Made by a program: the position numbers and the translations under genes
In this document: in pieces, positions 8,575 through 19,109 of the stretch
How the letters are laid out: each line of letters begins with the position of its first letter
How positions within the stretch are numbered: the stretch's first letter is position 1
Assembly (NCBI RefSeq): GCF_000186345.1
Contig: NC_014962.1
Coordinates: 1,736,001 to 1,800,000 of the forward strand
DNA: 64,000 nucleotides
From: Isosphaera pallida ATCC 43644
Lineage (GTDB): Bacteria; Planctomycetota; Planctomycetia; Isosphaerales; Isosphaeraceae
Direction of reading: 5' to 3'
The notes under the pieces: generated by a model
The model's input: only the letters and a program-made list of their open reading frames with translations
Database searches by the model: none
What the model was told of the DNA's origin: nothing

Positions 8575-8855
8575 CCCGGATGGTTTGTCTCAGCGTCTCA
8601 CGGGTGGGTTCTAGTGGATTCTACTACCAAGGGCCAGACTGTGTTGGCGCAGTTTGGAAAAATCGGCGCGATCACCGAAGGCCCGACCGACCCGATCCGC
8701 GTGGCAACACGCTTGATCCTCCCATGCTGGACAACCGAACCAGTGACACTTGGAAATCCGTCTGGTTTTCGGGCAGAGTTGGGCCTCGACTTCAGCGATC
8801 GGGAGTTGGGAACGATCGTCGAGCGTTTAAGGGGAAGGGTTAGAAGGGAACGGGG

Positions 8856-9533
8856 TCACGTGTGGAATTGGCGGTCGCCAGCGTCCCCGAGACCCGGTAC
8901 GATGAAGCCCACGTCGTTGATCCGCTCATCCAGCGCGGCGATGCAGAGGTGGAGGTCGGAAAACTCGCTGAGGAGACGCTCGACACCCTCGGGAGCAGCG
9001 ATGAGGGAGAGAAACTGCACCGCGGACGGGTCCACTCCGCGCTCGATGAGGAGGCGGCAGGTTCGCACAGCGCTTCCTCCAGTAGCGAGCATAGGATCGA
9101 CCACCAAAACCCTTCGACAAGCCAACGAGCGGGGCAGCTTGTTGTAATACTCGGTTGGTTGAAGGGTTTGCTCGTCGCGGAACAAGCCAACATGCCAAAC
9201 CTGAGCGTCGGGCAGCAATTCTAAAAGGGCGTCGGCCATGCCCAGACCGGCTCGGAGGATGGGCACGATGGCCACCTGATCGACCAGAGCCTGGGCGATG
9301 GTTTCCGCTAGGGGGGTGGTGACCTGGGTTGGCTCGGTGGGCCAATGAGCGGTCGCTTCGACGGCGAGAAGGTTGGTAATTCCACGCACCATCCGACGAA
9401 ACTCGGCCGGGGGGGTGGTCTGATCCCTCAGGCGAACCAGCATATGCTGGACCAGGGGATGATTCGAGACCCGAAGACGTTGACCGAACCGGGCACAGGC
9501 ATGAGGAGCGGCCTTGGGGGTTGAGGAAAACAT
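8856..9533 (-). CDS. upp: Uracil phosphoribosyltransferase
   Basis: Pyrimidine salvage enzyme that makes UMP from uracil and PRPP in the cytoplasm. The 225-residue protein shows AIVPILRAGLGMADALLELLP, GLFRDEQTLQPTEYYNKLP, the PRPP-binding loop VLVVDPMLATGGSA, and GVDPSAVQFLSLIAAPEGVERL, all in the order expected for Upp. ATG 9533 gives a length near the usual 208-210 residues; the open frame to 9671 is rejected because its extra residues do not look like Upp. The GNAT gene ends about 110 bases upstream on the same strand, so the two could be co-transcribed. Confidence 0.95.
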   Translation of the reverse strand: MFSSTPKAAPHACARFGQRLRVSNHPLVQHMLVRLRDQTTPPAEFRRMVRGITNLLAVEATAHWPTEPTQVTTPLAETIAQALVDQVAIVPILRAGLGMADALLELLPDAQVWHVGLFRDEQTLQPTEYYNKLPRSLACRRVLVVDPMLATGGSAVRTCRLLIERGVDPSAVQFLSLIAAPEGVERLLSEFSDLHLCIAALDERINDVGFIVPGLGDAGDRQFHT

Positions 9534-9642
9534 GACGGAGGGTTCTCTGAGGTTCCAGGTCCGTGGGTCAAAGATGGAACAAGGGGATCTGATCCGGTTC
9601 GGCCTTGCCAGGGTGAGTGAACTGGTGTCGGTGTTGGGTTGC

Positions 9643-11145
9643 TCAACGCTCGGCCAGGTCGAGCGGACCACGCCAAAACGGCTGGGGTGGGAACAAGCGT
9701 CGGGCCGCCTCCACCGCGGAGCGTCCCGAGGCGGATGAGGTGGAGTCGGCGGCGATTAAGGCGGCGGGGTCTTCAACACCGCCCAAGACGAGTTGGGTGA
9801 AGCTGGGGGCCGACAGCTGAAACCGACGGCGTCCGACCCGGTCCAGCTCGATCCGGGCTTGGCCCGGTTCCGTTCCCAGTTTCACTAACGCTTTTCGGCT
9901 TTCAACCTGAAAGCCCAACTCCAGTGGTTCGCCAGGATGGTCGGCTAGATGGCGCTGCTCCAGCTCGGGCAGCAGATCAAGAAGAAGTCGCACGGGATCA
10001 ACCACGCGAACCATCGCAACGATTTCATCAGGGTCGGCGGGGTCAAAGGCGGTCCACGAAGGCGGACCGCCGCGGCTCAAGCTCGACGCCGACGGCTCCA
10101 CGACCAGCCGCCGCGCTGGGTGATTTTCGGGCGCGAACAGAGCTACCACGGGATAGGCCCGTTCCAGAGCTTCGGCCCGCACCCGACCGAGCAACGCCGT
10201 CAACGCCGAGGGTCGTGCGGGGTTGTGGGCGATTTCCAGCACGCGATGGTCTTTGATGAATACATAGCCGCCCACCTCATCCCCTACGCAGGCGACTAGA
10301 ACCGCGTGAGCCAGGCGGCGGGAGACCAGCCATCTCCAGTGTTCTTCGGAGCGTTCGAGCGCGCCGGTCGTGGAACCGAACTGAATCTGGTAAAGCCGCA
10401 TGAGATCAAGCAGTTCGACCTGACGCCAGGGACGGACCCGCCAGGATTCCGGGCGGTCGGGATCGACCTCGTGACGCTCCAGCGGGGCATCGGCAATCGC
10501 CGGCAGGATGCGGCTAGGAATCGCCAACGCGCGGGGACGGCCCACTGGCGTCCAGCCCAGAGCCTGGAAGAAGGCCGGCATGGTGGTGGCGATGGTCAGC
10601 AAGCCCGCCGAAGCGATCGGAAGACTCGAACCGAGCGGATGCGACCCGGTGGACTTCCAAACCGCCGGCGAAGGCGTAACAACCGATCCGCCTGCTGGGG
10701 TCGCGGGACGCTGCGCGTCAGGTCGGCGTCGGGCCAGCGCTTCGGCCAGACGCACGAGATTTTGCGCGTAACCACGACCGCGGTACTCTGGAAGCGTCCC
10801 CACTCCTCGAATGTCCTGACAGGCCACCCGCGCCGCACCGATAATCAGGCGTCGAGGAATCATGGTCAACTGACTAACCAGGCGGCCCGCCCATTCCACC
10901 ACGAGACGACGTTCGGGGCGGTACCCCGGTTCGGTCAACGCGCCAAGAAACATCTCCCGGTCGTAGCCGGGAGCCAACTCTTTGAGAAGTTCAAAGGCAG
11001 CGTCTTCATCGTTCTCGGTTCCCGGACGATAAACCGCGCCCTGATGATGAATCGGGAACGTCGTCTGATGGGCCCAAAACGGTGGGAAGGCGGGGTCGTT
11101 GGAGGTCAACCTGTTGGGTGTGGAGGAGTCAGAGGAGGAATTCAT
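9643..11145 (-). CDS. GNAT acetyltransferase, Eis-like
   Basis: About 500-residue protein with an N-terminal GNAT domain. The acetyl-CoA-binding region IRGVGTLPEYRGRGYAQNLVRLAEAL contains the R/Q-x-x-G-x-G/A type pyrophosphate loop. A second GNAT-like half follows, and the C-terminal about 110 residues resemble an SCP2-type sterol-carrier domain, an architecture typical of Eis-family N-acetyltransferases. A Gly/Pro-rich insertion (PATPAGGSVVTPSPAVW) breaks the first domain. ATG 11145 is preceded by a GGGAGGGAG-type site; the frame extends upstream to 11247 but without a better start. The substrate cannot be predicted; some Eis proteins acetylate aminoglycosides or peptide amines. Confidence 0.75.
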   Translation of the reverse strand: MNSSSDSSTPNRLTSNDPAFPPFWAHQTTFPIHHQGAVYRPGTENDEDAAFELLKELAPGYDREMFLGALTEPGYRPERRLVVEWAGRLVSQLTMIPRRLIIGAARVACQDIRGVGTLPEYRGRGYAQNLVRLAEALARRRPDAQRPATPAGGSVVTPSPAVWKSTGSHPLGSSLPIASAGLLTIATTMPAFFQALGWTPVGRPRALAIPSRILPAIADAPLERHEVDPDRPESWRVRPWRQVELLDLMRLYQIQFGSTTGALERSEEHWRWLVSRRLAHAVLVACVGDEVGGYVFIKDHRVLEIAHNPARPSALTALLGRVRAEALERAYPVVALFAPENHPARRLVVEPSASSLSRGGPPSWTAFDPADPDEIVAMVRVVDPVRLLLDLLPELEQRHLADHPGEPLELGFQVESRKALVKLGTEPGQARIELDRVGRRRFQLSAPSFTQLVLGGVEDPAALIAADSTSSASGRSAVEAARRLFPPQPFWRGPLDLAER

Positions 11146-11683
11146 GTGATTGAGCCGCTCCCTCCCCTTGTCACCGATCGCCCGCAACACCGACTCGCCC
11201 ACGACTAACCCGGCTTGGTTGAGACGGTCCCGCTCAGTTCGGTTCAAGGCGTTCCCAGGAAACGAGTTCGATGGGAGGTTCCGCCCTTATTGATCGCCGG
11301 GACGTGTTTGGTTTTTGAGTGCTTTCGAACGGTCGCTGACAACGTCGGCGACTGATTCGTTCCCGTCCGTCGATGAGACTCGAATTCGAAACGGAAGAGC
11401 CGCTGGATTTTAGGAGGTGGACGTGATGAATTCGAGTGGATGCTCTTGCGAATTCCTCGGAAGCTCGAACAAGGTGCCGAGACCAGGATTGGTCTCCAGC
11501 CCGTCGCGTTATAAAATCAGACTGGACGAGTCAAGACATCGAGAGAACGAGTTGTCACCTCACGCCCGCTCGCAATCCTCGCCGAATCGGGCCAACCCGC
11601 CCGCTCCCACGCCTTCCTCACCGCCTTCCCCCTGACCACCGCGTCTTCCCTCCCCACGACTCCGCGATGGAGGCGATCCCGCC
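11146..11683. other. Divergent intergenic region
   Basis: 538 bases between the minus-strand GNAT gene and the plus-strand DUF1549/1553 gene, with no convincing gene. A possible plus-strand promoter is TTGGTC at 11489-11494 and TATAAA at 11510-11515, but its 15-base spacer is short. Confidence 0.4.
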
Positions 11684-14600
11684 ATGACATCCGTGTTCTA
11701 TCCCCATCGTTCCGATTTCGCTTCGCATTGTGATTTTGGAGGAAGGGAAGGGGGGCGGCGTCTGGCCATTACGATGGCGTTGTTGACATGCGCGGGAGCG
11801 AGTTTTGTTTTCCCTACCCAGTCGTTGGGTCAGACGGACAATCCTTCAGCAACGGTAACAAACTCGTCCGTCACTTCAAACTCCGCGAAACCAATTGACT
11901 ACGCCACTCAGGTTCGTCCCATCCTCGCGGTCTCCTGCTACCGCTGTCATGGGGAGGATCGCGTTGAGGGGGGTCTGAGGCTGGATGTCCGTGAGGATGC
12001 GTTGGAACTCGGCGGCGTCTCGGGCCCGGCGATCACCCCCGGCGACTCGCACCGGAGCAGTCTGATCCGGCGAGTCAAAGGAAAGGGCGTCAAGCGGATG
12101 CCGCCAGAAGGGCCGCCGCTCAGCCCTGAGCAAATCGAGTTGCTGGCCCGTTGGATTGACCAAGGGGCGACCTGGCCCGAGGACGAGGGCCTCGGCGCGA
12201 TTGTGGCGGCTCATTGGTCATATCGTCCGCCGGTTCGTCCCCACCCCCCTCAAGCCGTGGTCGCCGAGGACGAACACCTCGATCCGATTGACCGCTTCGT
12301 GCTGAACCGTCTGCGCTCCGAGGGGATCACTCCATCCGGACCGGCCGCCCGGACCACTCTGATCCGCCGTCTGTCGCTGGACCTAATCGGTCTGCCGCCC
12401 ACGCCCCAGGAAGTCGAAGCGTTCCTCGCCGACGAGTCGCCCCAGGCGGTCGAGCGGGTGGTGGACCGCTTGCTCGCTTCCCCCCGTTTCGGCGAGCGCT
12501 GGGCATCCTGGTGGCTCGACCTGGCCCGCTACGCCGACACCCACGGCTTCGAGAAGGACCCCCGCCGCACTATGTGGCGCTACCGCGATTGGGTCATCGA
12601 CGCCTTCAACCGCGATCTGCCATTCGATCAATTCACGATCGAGCAACTCGCCGGCGACATGCTGCCCAACGCGACCCTGGAACAACGCATCGCCTCTGGT
12701 TTCCACCGCAACACCATGATCAACACCGAAGGGGGCGTCGATCCCGAAGAAGCGCGACACCACACTATCGTCGATCGGGTCAACACCACCGCGACCGTCT
12801 GGCTCGCTTCGACCCTCGGATGCGCGCAGTGCCACTCTCATAAATACGACCCCTACCGCCATGACGAGTATTACCGAGTCTACGCCCTCTTTAACAACGC
12901 CGACGAGCCGGAGATCCCCACTCCGACCGCCGCTGACCTGGCCGCCGCCGAAGCCCACCGCGCCCGGGTCGCTCAGGCGGAGGCCCGATTGCATGAGCGA
13001 ACCCCCGAACGTCTCGCGCGGCTAGCCGCCTGGGAAGCCACCGTCCTCAACCAGACCGCTTGGCGTTACTCCATCCCTTCCTTGGCCCGGTCGCTAGGCG
13101 GCGCGAGCTTGACGGTTCGCCCCGACGGCTCAGTCCTGGTCTCGGGCACCAATCCCGACTTCGATACCTACGAGGTCGTCTTCGAGGGCCTCCAGGGCTC
13201 CATCACGGCGCTGCGTTTGGACGTGCTGCCCGACCCAACCCTGCCAGAAGCCGGCGTGGGCCGTCACCCCAACGGCAGCTTCGTTCTCAACCGGATTGAA
13301 GTCGAGGCCCAGCCGCCCGACGAGGCAAGCCCGTTGCCGATCCCGTTGGCCTCAGCGCGGGCCGACCATACCCAACCCGGCCACGACGCCGCCCACCTCG
13401 TCGCCGACCTCAACGACCCCAAGGCTAAGGCGGGCTGGGCGATCGGAGCCTACGAACCCTCGGGACGGGTCCGACGTTCGGTCATCCTTACCCCCAAAAC
13501 CCCAATCGACTTCGGCGACGCGGTGTCCTATCGCCTGGTCGTCAGGTTGATCCACCGCTCTTCGTGGCCCCAGGCTAACCTTGGCGCATTTCGCCTCGGC
13601 TTCACCAATCAACCCCACCCCGACTTCTCCTTTGATCCCCCCGATGAGATTCGCCAAATCCTGGCCGTCGCCCCGGATCAACGCGACGACGCTCAGCGCC
13701 ATCGTCTTTGGAACCACTTCCTGTCCGTGGACCCAGAACTTAAAGCGCTCCGCGCCGAGCTGGAAACCCTCAAGCAACAGGCCCCCCAACCCACTACCAC
13801 CCTGGTCATGGCCGAACGCGAGGTACCACGCACGACTGTCATTCGTCTCCGAGGCGAGTTCCTCTCGCCCGGCGACCCGGTCGAGCCGGGAATTCCGGCG
13901 GCCTGGGGACGTTTGCCCGAGGATCAACCGGCGAATCGTCTGACCTTCGCTCGCTGGCTCGTCGCGCCCGACAACCCCCGGACTTCCCGCGTCCTGGTCA
14001 ATCGCCTCTGGGAACAGCTCTTTGGAATCGGCCTCGTCCGCACCGTCGAGGACTTTGGCACGCAGGGGGAATCCCCCAGCCATCCTGAACTGCTCGACGA
14101 ACTCGCCACCGGTTTGGTCGCCGACGGCTGGAGCGTCAAACGGTTGCTCAAACGCATCGTGATGTCGCAAACCTACCAGCGCGACTCGCGCGTTCGGCCC
14201 GACCTCGTCGAGCGCGACCCTGACAATCGGTTGCTGGCTCGTGGACCTCGCTTCCGTCTGCCGGCGGAGATTCTCCGAGATAATGCGTTGGCGATCGCCG
14301 GGCTGTTGTCCGACAAGATCGGCGGCCCCAGCGTTTTCCCGCCCCAGCCCGAAGGGATCTGGACCATGATCTACTCCAACGACAAGTGGATCGAGTCCCA
14401 AGGCGAGGACCGCTATCGTCGCGGACTCTACACCTTCTGGCGACGCACCGCGCCCTATCCCACCTTCCTGATGTTCGACGCCCCCAGCCGCGAAGTCTGC
14501 ACGGTGGGCCGCAATCGTTCCAACACCCCGTTGCAAGCGTTGGCCACACTCAACGACCCCGGCTTCTTCGAACCCGCGCGGGCCTTCGGCGCGCGGATCG

Positions 14601-14863
14601 CCGCCCACGACGCGGCTGACGACGCCCAACGGATCGACTACGCTTACCGCCTCGCCGTGGCGCGGCCCGCCCGTCCCCGCGAAATCGAGCGCCTAGGCCA
14701 ACTCCTCGACCTGGAACGTACCCGCCTCGCCAACGACCCCCGCGCTGTCGAAAACCTCGCCTGGCCCCAACGCGACCCCAAGGTGTCCGCCCTCGACGCG
14801 GCCGCCTGGGCGGTGGTCGCCAACGTGGTGCTCAACCTCGATGAAACCCTCACCAAGGAATAA
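11684..14863 (+). CDS. Planctomycete cytochrome C / DUF1549 / DUF1553 exported protein
   Basis: 1059-residue exported protein of the PSCyt1-PSCyt2-PSD1 type found almost only in Planctomycetes and relatives. An N-terminal membrane or signal segment (LAITMALLTCAGASFVFPTQSLG) is followed by a c-type heme motif CYRCH in the PSCyt1 domain. DUF1549 includes LIRRLSLDLIGLPPTPQEVEAFL and a second CxxCH (GCAQCHSHKYDP). A central concanavalin-like segment follows, and the C-terminal DUF1553 contains TSRVLVNRLWEQLFGIGLV and NTPLQALATLNDP. ATG 11684 has GGAGG with a 10-base spacer. It is followed after 125 bases by a DUF1501 protein, the usual partner. The pair is thought to act in periplasmic polysaccharide or redox metabolism, but no activity is firmly established. 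Confidence 0.92.
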   Translation: MTSVFYPHRSDFASHCDFGGREGGRRLAITMALLTCAGASFVFPTQSLGQTDNPSATVTNSSVTSNSAKPIDYATQVRPILAVSCYRCHGEDRVEGGLRLDVREDALELGGVSGPAITPGDSHRSSLIRRVKGKGVKRMPPEGPPLSPEQIELLARWIDQGATWPEDEGLGAIVAAHWSYRPPVRPHPPQAVVAEDEHLDPIDRFVLNRLRSEGITPSGPAARTTLIRRLSLDLIGLPPTPQEVEAFLADESPQAVERVVDRLLASPRFGERWASWWLDLARYADTHGFEKDPRRTMWRYRDWVIDAFNRDLPFDQFTIEQLAGDMLPNATLEQRIASGFHRNTMINTEGGVDPEEARHHTIVDRVNTTATVWLASTLGCAQCHSHKYDPYRHDEYYRVYALFNNADEPEIPTPTAADLAAAEAHRARVAQAEARLHERTPERLARLAAWEATVLNQTAWRYSIPSLARSLGGASLTVRPDGSVLVSGTNPDFDTYEVVFEGLQGSITALRLDVLPDPTLPEAGVGRHPNGSFVLNRIEVEAQPPDEASPLPIPLASARADHTQPGHDAAHLVADLNDPKAKAGWAIGAYEPSGRVRRSVILTPKTPIDFGDAVSYRLVVRLIHRSSWPQANLGAFRLGFTNQPHPDFSFDPPDEIRQILAVAPDQRDDAQRHRLWNHFLSVDPELKALRAELETLKQQAPQPTTTLVMAEREVPRTTVIRLRGEFLSPGDPVEPGIPAAWGRLPEDQPANRLTFARWLVAPDNPRTSRVLVNRLWEQLFGIGLVRTVEDFGTQGESPSHPELLDELATGLVADGWSVKRLLKRIVMSQTYQRDSRVRPDLVERDPDNRLLARGPRFRLPAEILRDNALAIAGLLSDKIGGPSVFPPQPEGIWTMIYSNDKWIESQGEDRYRRGLYTFWRRTAPYPTFLMFDAPSREVCTVGRNRSNTPLQALATLNDPGFFEPARAFGARIAAHDAADDAQRIDYAYRLAVARPARPREIERLGQLLDLERTRLANDPRAVENLAWPQRDPKVSALDAAAWAVVANVVLNLDETLTKE

Positions 14864-14988
14864 TCAACCACGACGGCGCACGGTCAGCCCAAGCTCGCTT
14901 GCTATAGTGATCGTTTTGGACGTGCGCGATCTCCAAATTCGCTCATTCAAAGACGGAAAACCATCTTCCAACGCGGAGGTCTTCTCTT

Positions 14989-16491
14989 ATGAACGTGGTC
15001 TCCAACACCGATCCGCTCGCCCCCCTGGAGCCGGCGGAACGCCGCCGGGTGGTTCGTGAAGCCCTCCGCGCCACGACGCGCCGCCACTTCTTCCGCGAGT
15101 GTCGGTTGGGTCTTGGTTCCCTAGCGCTGGCCTCGTTACTCAACCCCAACCTTTTTAAGGCCACGGCCCGCGGCGACGAGCCATCTCGAACTCGCGCCCC
15201 CCATTTCGCCCCCAAGGTTAAACGGGTGATTTATCTTTTTATGGAAGGCGCGCCGAGCCAACTCGACTTGTTCGATTACAAGCCCAAACTCAACGAGCTC
15301 AACGGTCAACCGATTCCCGAGAGCTACACCAAAAACGAGCGGTTCGCCTTCATCAAGGGGACGCCCAAGCTGTTAGGGTCGCCCCACTCGTTCGCCAAAC
15401 ATGGCGAATGCGGTATGGAGCTTTCCGCGCTTCTCCCCCATCTGGCTTCGATCGCCGATGACATCACGTTAATTCGTTCGGTGAAGACCGACGCTTTCAA
15501 CCACGCCCCAGCGCAACTTTTCCTCAATACTGGCTCGCCTCAATTCGGGCGGCCTTCGATGGGCTCGTGGCTAACTTACGGTCTGGGCAGCGAAGCCGAG
15601 GATTTGCCCGGTTTCATCGTGCTGCTTTCGGGTGGCGGCCAGCCCTCGGGAGGGGCTGCCTGCTGGTCCTCCGGCTTCCTGCCCACGACTCATCAAGGGG
15701 TGCAGTTCCGATCCCAAGGCGATCCCGTCCTGTTCCTGTCCAACCCCGCTGGCATCGACGACGCCTGCCGACGACGCACCCTCGACGCGCTGCGCGACCT
15801 CAACGCCGACCACCTCGACACCGTGGGTGACCCCGAAATTGCTACCCGGATCAACGCCTTTGAAATGGCTTATCGGATGCAAACCTCTGCGCCCGGCCTG
15901 ATCGATCTGGGAAACGAACCGCGGTCGATCTTGGAGATGTATGGCGCGGAACCGGGCGTGGCGTCGTTCGCCAACAACTGTCTGCTGGCCCGCCGCCTGG
16001 TCGAACGCGGCGTCCGCTTCGTCCAATTGTACCATCGCGGTTGGGACTCGCACGGCACCGGTCCCGACACTGACCTGCTCACTGGTCTGCCCCGACAAAC
16101 CCGCGACACCGACCGACCCGCCGCGGCGCTGGTCAAAGACCTCAAACAACGTGGCTTGCTTGAGGAAACCCTGGTCATCTTCAGCGGAGAGTTTGGTCGA
16201 ACTCCTATGAACGAGGAGCGCAATGGCTCCAAGTTCCTAGGACGCGACCATCACCCCCACGCCTTTTCGCTCTGGATGGCCGGCGGAGGACTCAAGCCCG
16301 GCCTGACCTACGGCGCAACCGACGAACTCGGCTACTTCGTCACCGAAAACTTAGTGCATGTGCATGATCTTCAAGCCACGATCCTGCACCTCATGGGAAT
16401 CGATCACACTCGTCTGACCTATCGCTTCCAGGGCCGTGATTTCCGCCTCACCGATGTCCACGGGCGTGTGGTTTACGACCTGCTCGCCTGA
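14989..16491 (+). CDS. DUF1501 exported protein
   Basis: 500-residue protein of the DUF1501 (sulfatase-like fold) family. A Tat-type signal lies near residues 30-45: [21 protein letters not shown]. The family core is recognisable as [31 protein letters not shown] and [20 protein letters not shown] 14989 follows GGAGG with a 9-base spacer. It lies directly downstream of the DUF1549/1553 gene, a pairing repeated many times in planctomycete genomes and suggesting that the two work together outside the cytoplasm. The substrate is unknown. Confidence 0.93.
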   Translation: MNVVSNTDPLAPLEPAERRRVVREALRATTRRHFFRECRLGLGSLALASLLNPNLFKATARGDEPSRTRAPHFAPKVKRVIYLFMEGAPSQLDLFDYKPKLNELNGQPIPESYTKNERFAFIKGTPKLLGSPHSFAKHGECGMELSALLPHLASIADDITLIRSVKTDAFNHAPAQLFLNTGSPQFGRPSMGSWLTYGLGSEAEDLPGFIVLLSGGGQPSGGAACWSSGFLPTTHQGVQFRSQGDPVLFLSNPAGIDDACRRRTLDALRDLNADHLDTVGDPEIATRINAFEMAYRMQTSAPGLIDLGNEPRSILEMYGAEPGVASFANNCLLARRLVERGVRFVQLYHRGWDSHGTGPDTDLLTGLPRQTRDTDRPAAALVKDLKQRGLLEETLVIFSGEFGRTPMNEERNGSKFLGRDHHPHAFSLWMAGGGLKPGLTYGATDELGYFVTENLVHVHDLQATILHLMGIDHTRLTYRFQGRDFRLTDVHGRVVYDLLA

Positions 16492-16680
16492 CCGACATTT
16501 TCACGGCCAGATGCTTGTCGTCGTTCGGACCTGACTCCATCCAACCAAGCCGCGCCGCCGCATCCGCCAGATCAAGACGGAACGCAGCAACTCGCTTGGA
16601 TTGATGTTGACCTTGTTGCAATCCACACCGGATGATCGGTGCGAAATCAATCCTTTTCGAGTCCGAAGGCCCGAAACGCG

Positions 16681-17778
16681 ATGCCTCCTTTTCCACCCAG
16701 CCGAGCCGACGCTTCAAACCGCTCGACGTCCGCCGTCGCCCCGGCCCAAACTCAGCGCGACGCGCGATTCGTGGTCCTCATCCCGATTCGGGACGACTGG
16801 GAATCGGCCCGCCTCCTTTTGGATGCGCTAGACGACGCCTTGGGCGGGGCCGGTTTGACGGCGGAGGTTCTCATGGTGGACGACGGCTCCGAACAACCGT
16901 GGACCACCTGGGATTGGCCCACGTGTTACAACCATCTCGAACGGGTTGAAGTGCTGCCATTGCGACGCAACCTCGGCCACCAACGCGCCATTGCGCTGGG
17001 ATTGGCCTACCTGGAGGCCGAACGCGACCGCCCGGCGGTGGTGGTCATGGATGGCGACGGCGAGGACAACCCCCGGGATGTCCCTATGCTTTGGCGTCGC
17101 TGCGTGGACGAAGGGATGACGAAAATCGTCTTTGCCGGACGAGCGCGACGCTCCGAATCCAGGGTGTTTCAGGTGGGCTATCGAACCTATCAGGTGTTGC
17201 ACCGCGTTTTGACCGGCATCCCGGTGCGGTTTGGCAACTTTAGCGTGATCCCGCCAGTTCGTTTGGCCAGCCTCACCACCGTGACCGAGTTGTGGAACCA
17301 CTATGCCGCAGCGGCGGTCCGTTCACGTCAGCCCCATGTCGTGGTGCCAACCCATCGCGCGAAACGGCTCAAGGGCCAATCGCGGATGAACTTTCCAGCG
17401 TTGGTGATTCATGGCCTCAGCGCCGTGTCGGTCTTCAGCGAGATCGTGGGGGTTCGCCTACTCATTCTGGCGTCGTTGCTGTTAGGAGCGTTGAGCGGCG
17501 CGGCGCTTGGTCTTGGGGTCTACGTTTGGTGGACCGGCCAGGTGGTGCCCAAATCCTGGATCGTGGGAATTGGCCTCATTCTAGGTCTGCCCGCATTTTT
17601 GGCCCTCTTAGCGTTAGGGTTCTGCGTGCTGGTGCTGGCCAGTCGCAGCAGCGCGGGCTTCCTGCCCTGCCGGGATTACCACTTCTTCTTCGACCCACCT
17701 CAGCCTGTGGCCCCACGACTAACCACCGCGCTGCCCGCCGAATCCGCCTCGATCCCATCGAGCCGTCGTGCATCGTAA
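16681..17778 (+). CDS. Family 2 glycosyltransferase, membrane-anchored
   Basis: GT-A fold glycosyltransferase resembling polyprenyl-phosphate sugar transferases. After a 20-residue low-complexity lead come VVLIPIRDDWESARLLLDAL, the nucleotide-binding VDDGSE and the metal-binding VVMDGDGEDNP (DxD-type). Two C-terminal hydrophobic helices (LLILASLLLGALSGAALGLG and IVGIGLILGLPAFLALLALG) anchor it in the membrane. ATG 16681 is preferred; a GTG at 16639 would add 14 residues and has no ribosome-binding site. It precedes the double-DUF1080 gene by 55 bases on the same strand. The acceptor is probably a lipid carrier; the sugar is unknown. Confidence 0.87.
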   Translation: MPPFPPSRADASNRSTSAVAPAQTQRDARFVVLIPIRDDWESARLLLDALDDALGGAGLTAEVLMVDDGSEQPWTTWDWPTCYNHLERVEVLPLRRNLGHQRAIALGLAYLEAERDRPAVVVMDGDGEDNPRDVPMLWRRCVDEGMTKIVFAGRARRSESRVFQVGYRTYQVLHRVLTGIPVRFGNFSVIPPVRLASLTTVTELWNHYAAAAVRSRQPHVVVPTHRAKRLKGQSRMNFPALVIHGLSAVSVFSEIVGVRLLILASLLLGALSGAALGLGVYVWWTGQVVPKSWIVGIGLILGLPAFLALLALGFCVLVLASRSSAGFLPCRDYHFFFDPPQPVAPRLTTALPAESASIPSSRRAS

Positions 17779-17833
17779 CTCGTTCAAATCACCATACACT
17801 TTCGCTCTCTTGTCACCATTCGAGCTTCCAACC

Positions 17834-19054
17834 ATGGATGTCGCACCACGCCCAAGACACCACCTCGTCGGTCTCGTCCTGCTCGCCTCACTGCTGACGT
17901 TCCCCACGCAGGCCGCGAGCGACGAACCAGTCCAAATCACCCAAGAAGACGGCTTTACGCCGCTGTTCGACGGTAAGACGACCGACGGTTGGTACAACCC
18001 CTACGAATGGGGGAAGGTGACCGTTGAGGAGGGGGAACTGCGTCTCACCGCCAACCGCAAGTTTTTTCTGGTGACCCGCGAGCGATTCGGCGACTTCGTG
18101 TTTGAGGGGGAAGTCAAGGTGCCCGATGGCCCAGCCAACTCCGGCTTCATGCTGCGGGCAATCGTCGGCCCCAACCAGGTCATCGGCTACCAAGCTGAGG
18201 TCGATCCCTCCGAACGTCGCTGGTCGGGCGGGCTCTACGACGAAGGCCGTCGCGCCTGGCTCCACCCGCTCAAGGACCAAGCCCAAGCCCAGGCCGCCTT
18301 CGATCGGACCACATGGAATCATTATCGGATTGAATGCGTGGGCGATCACATCAAAATTTACGTTAACGGTGTCTTGACGACTGACTACCGCGATCCTCTC
18401 GACCAATACGGCCCGTTGGCGGTCCAGCACCACGGCGAGAAGGGCCAGACGTATCGCTTTCGCAACCTCAAGGTGAAGCGGTTGGGTCGTCATGGGTGGA
18501 CGCCGATTTTCGACGGTCGAAGTCTGGAAGGCTGGACAATCCAGCCAGGTGGCTCGTGGAGGGTAGAGGATGGTGTGATTGTCGGCGAGAACAACGCCGA
18601 GGAACCGCGTCACGGTTTGTTGGTCTGGAATCAACCGGTGGAGGATTTCACCCTGCGTCTCAAGTTCCGCGCGGTTCGAGGCAACTCGGGGGTTTACTTC
18701 CGTTCTCGTCTGGTTGAGAACGACCCAGTGGCGATCCACGGCCTCCAGGCTGAGATCGACTCCTCCCGCGATGTGGGCGGGCTCTACGAGACTGGTGGAC
18801 GCGGTTGGGTCGTCCAACCCCCGGAGGAATTGGTCGCCAAGCACCTCAAGACTGGCGACGCTTGGAATGAACTGGCAATCTCGGCCCACGGCGAGCGGAT
18901 CGTCACCCACCTCAACGGCCAACTGATCATCGACCATCGCGATGAGTCGGCACCCCGGCGCGGCGTTCTGGCTCTCCAGCTCCACGGCGGCCAGACGATG
19001 CGGGTTGAGTTCAAAGACCTAGAGATGTTGACTCCTGTCGAGCACGCGCGTTGA
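17834..19054 (+). CDS. Exported protein with two DUF1080 (3-keto-disaccharide hydrolase-like) domains
   Basis: 406-residue exported protein. A signal peptide (LVGLVLLASLLTFPTQA) is followed by two tandem DUF1080 domains, each starting with a parallel motif: GFTPLFDGKTTDGWYNP and GWTPIFDGRSLEGWTIQPGG. Each repeats the order NSGF/NSGVYFRS, a Q-AEID/VD segment, GGLYDEGRRAW/GGLYETGGRGW, WNHYRIECVG/WNELAISAHG and YVNG/HLNGQ. DUF1080 proteins have a concanavalin-like fold and include 3-keto-glycoside hydrolases acting with Gfo/Idh/MocA oxidases, a family abundant in this window. ATG 17834 is chosen because it starts just before the signal peptide; the frame overlapping the glycosyltransferase from 17768 is less likely. 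Confidence 0.87.
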   Translation: MDVAPRPRHHLVGLVLLASLLTFPTQAASDEPVQITQEDGFTPLFDGKTTDGWYNPYEWGKVTVEEGELRLTANRKFFLVTRERFGDFVFEGEVKVPDGPANSGFMLRAIVGPNQVIGYQAEVDPSERRWSGGLYDEGRRAWLHPLKDQAQAQAAFDRTTWNHYRIECVGDHIKIYVNGVLTTDYRDPLDQYGPLAVQHHGEKGQTYRFRNLKVKRLGRHGWTPIFDGRSLEGWTIQPGGSWRVEDGVIVGENNAEEPRHGLLVWNQPVEDFTLRLKFRAVRGNSGVYFRSRLVENDPVAIHGLQAEIDSSRDVGGLYETGGRGWVVQPPEELVAKHLKTGDAWNELAISAHGERIVTHLNGQLIIDHRDESAPRRGVLALQLHGGQTMRVEFKDLEMLTPVEHAR

Positions 19055-19109
19055 ACCTTGGCCGCGGGGATACCTTCCTCGAACGGGTCCTCTCATCGCG
19101 TTGGTTCTC

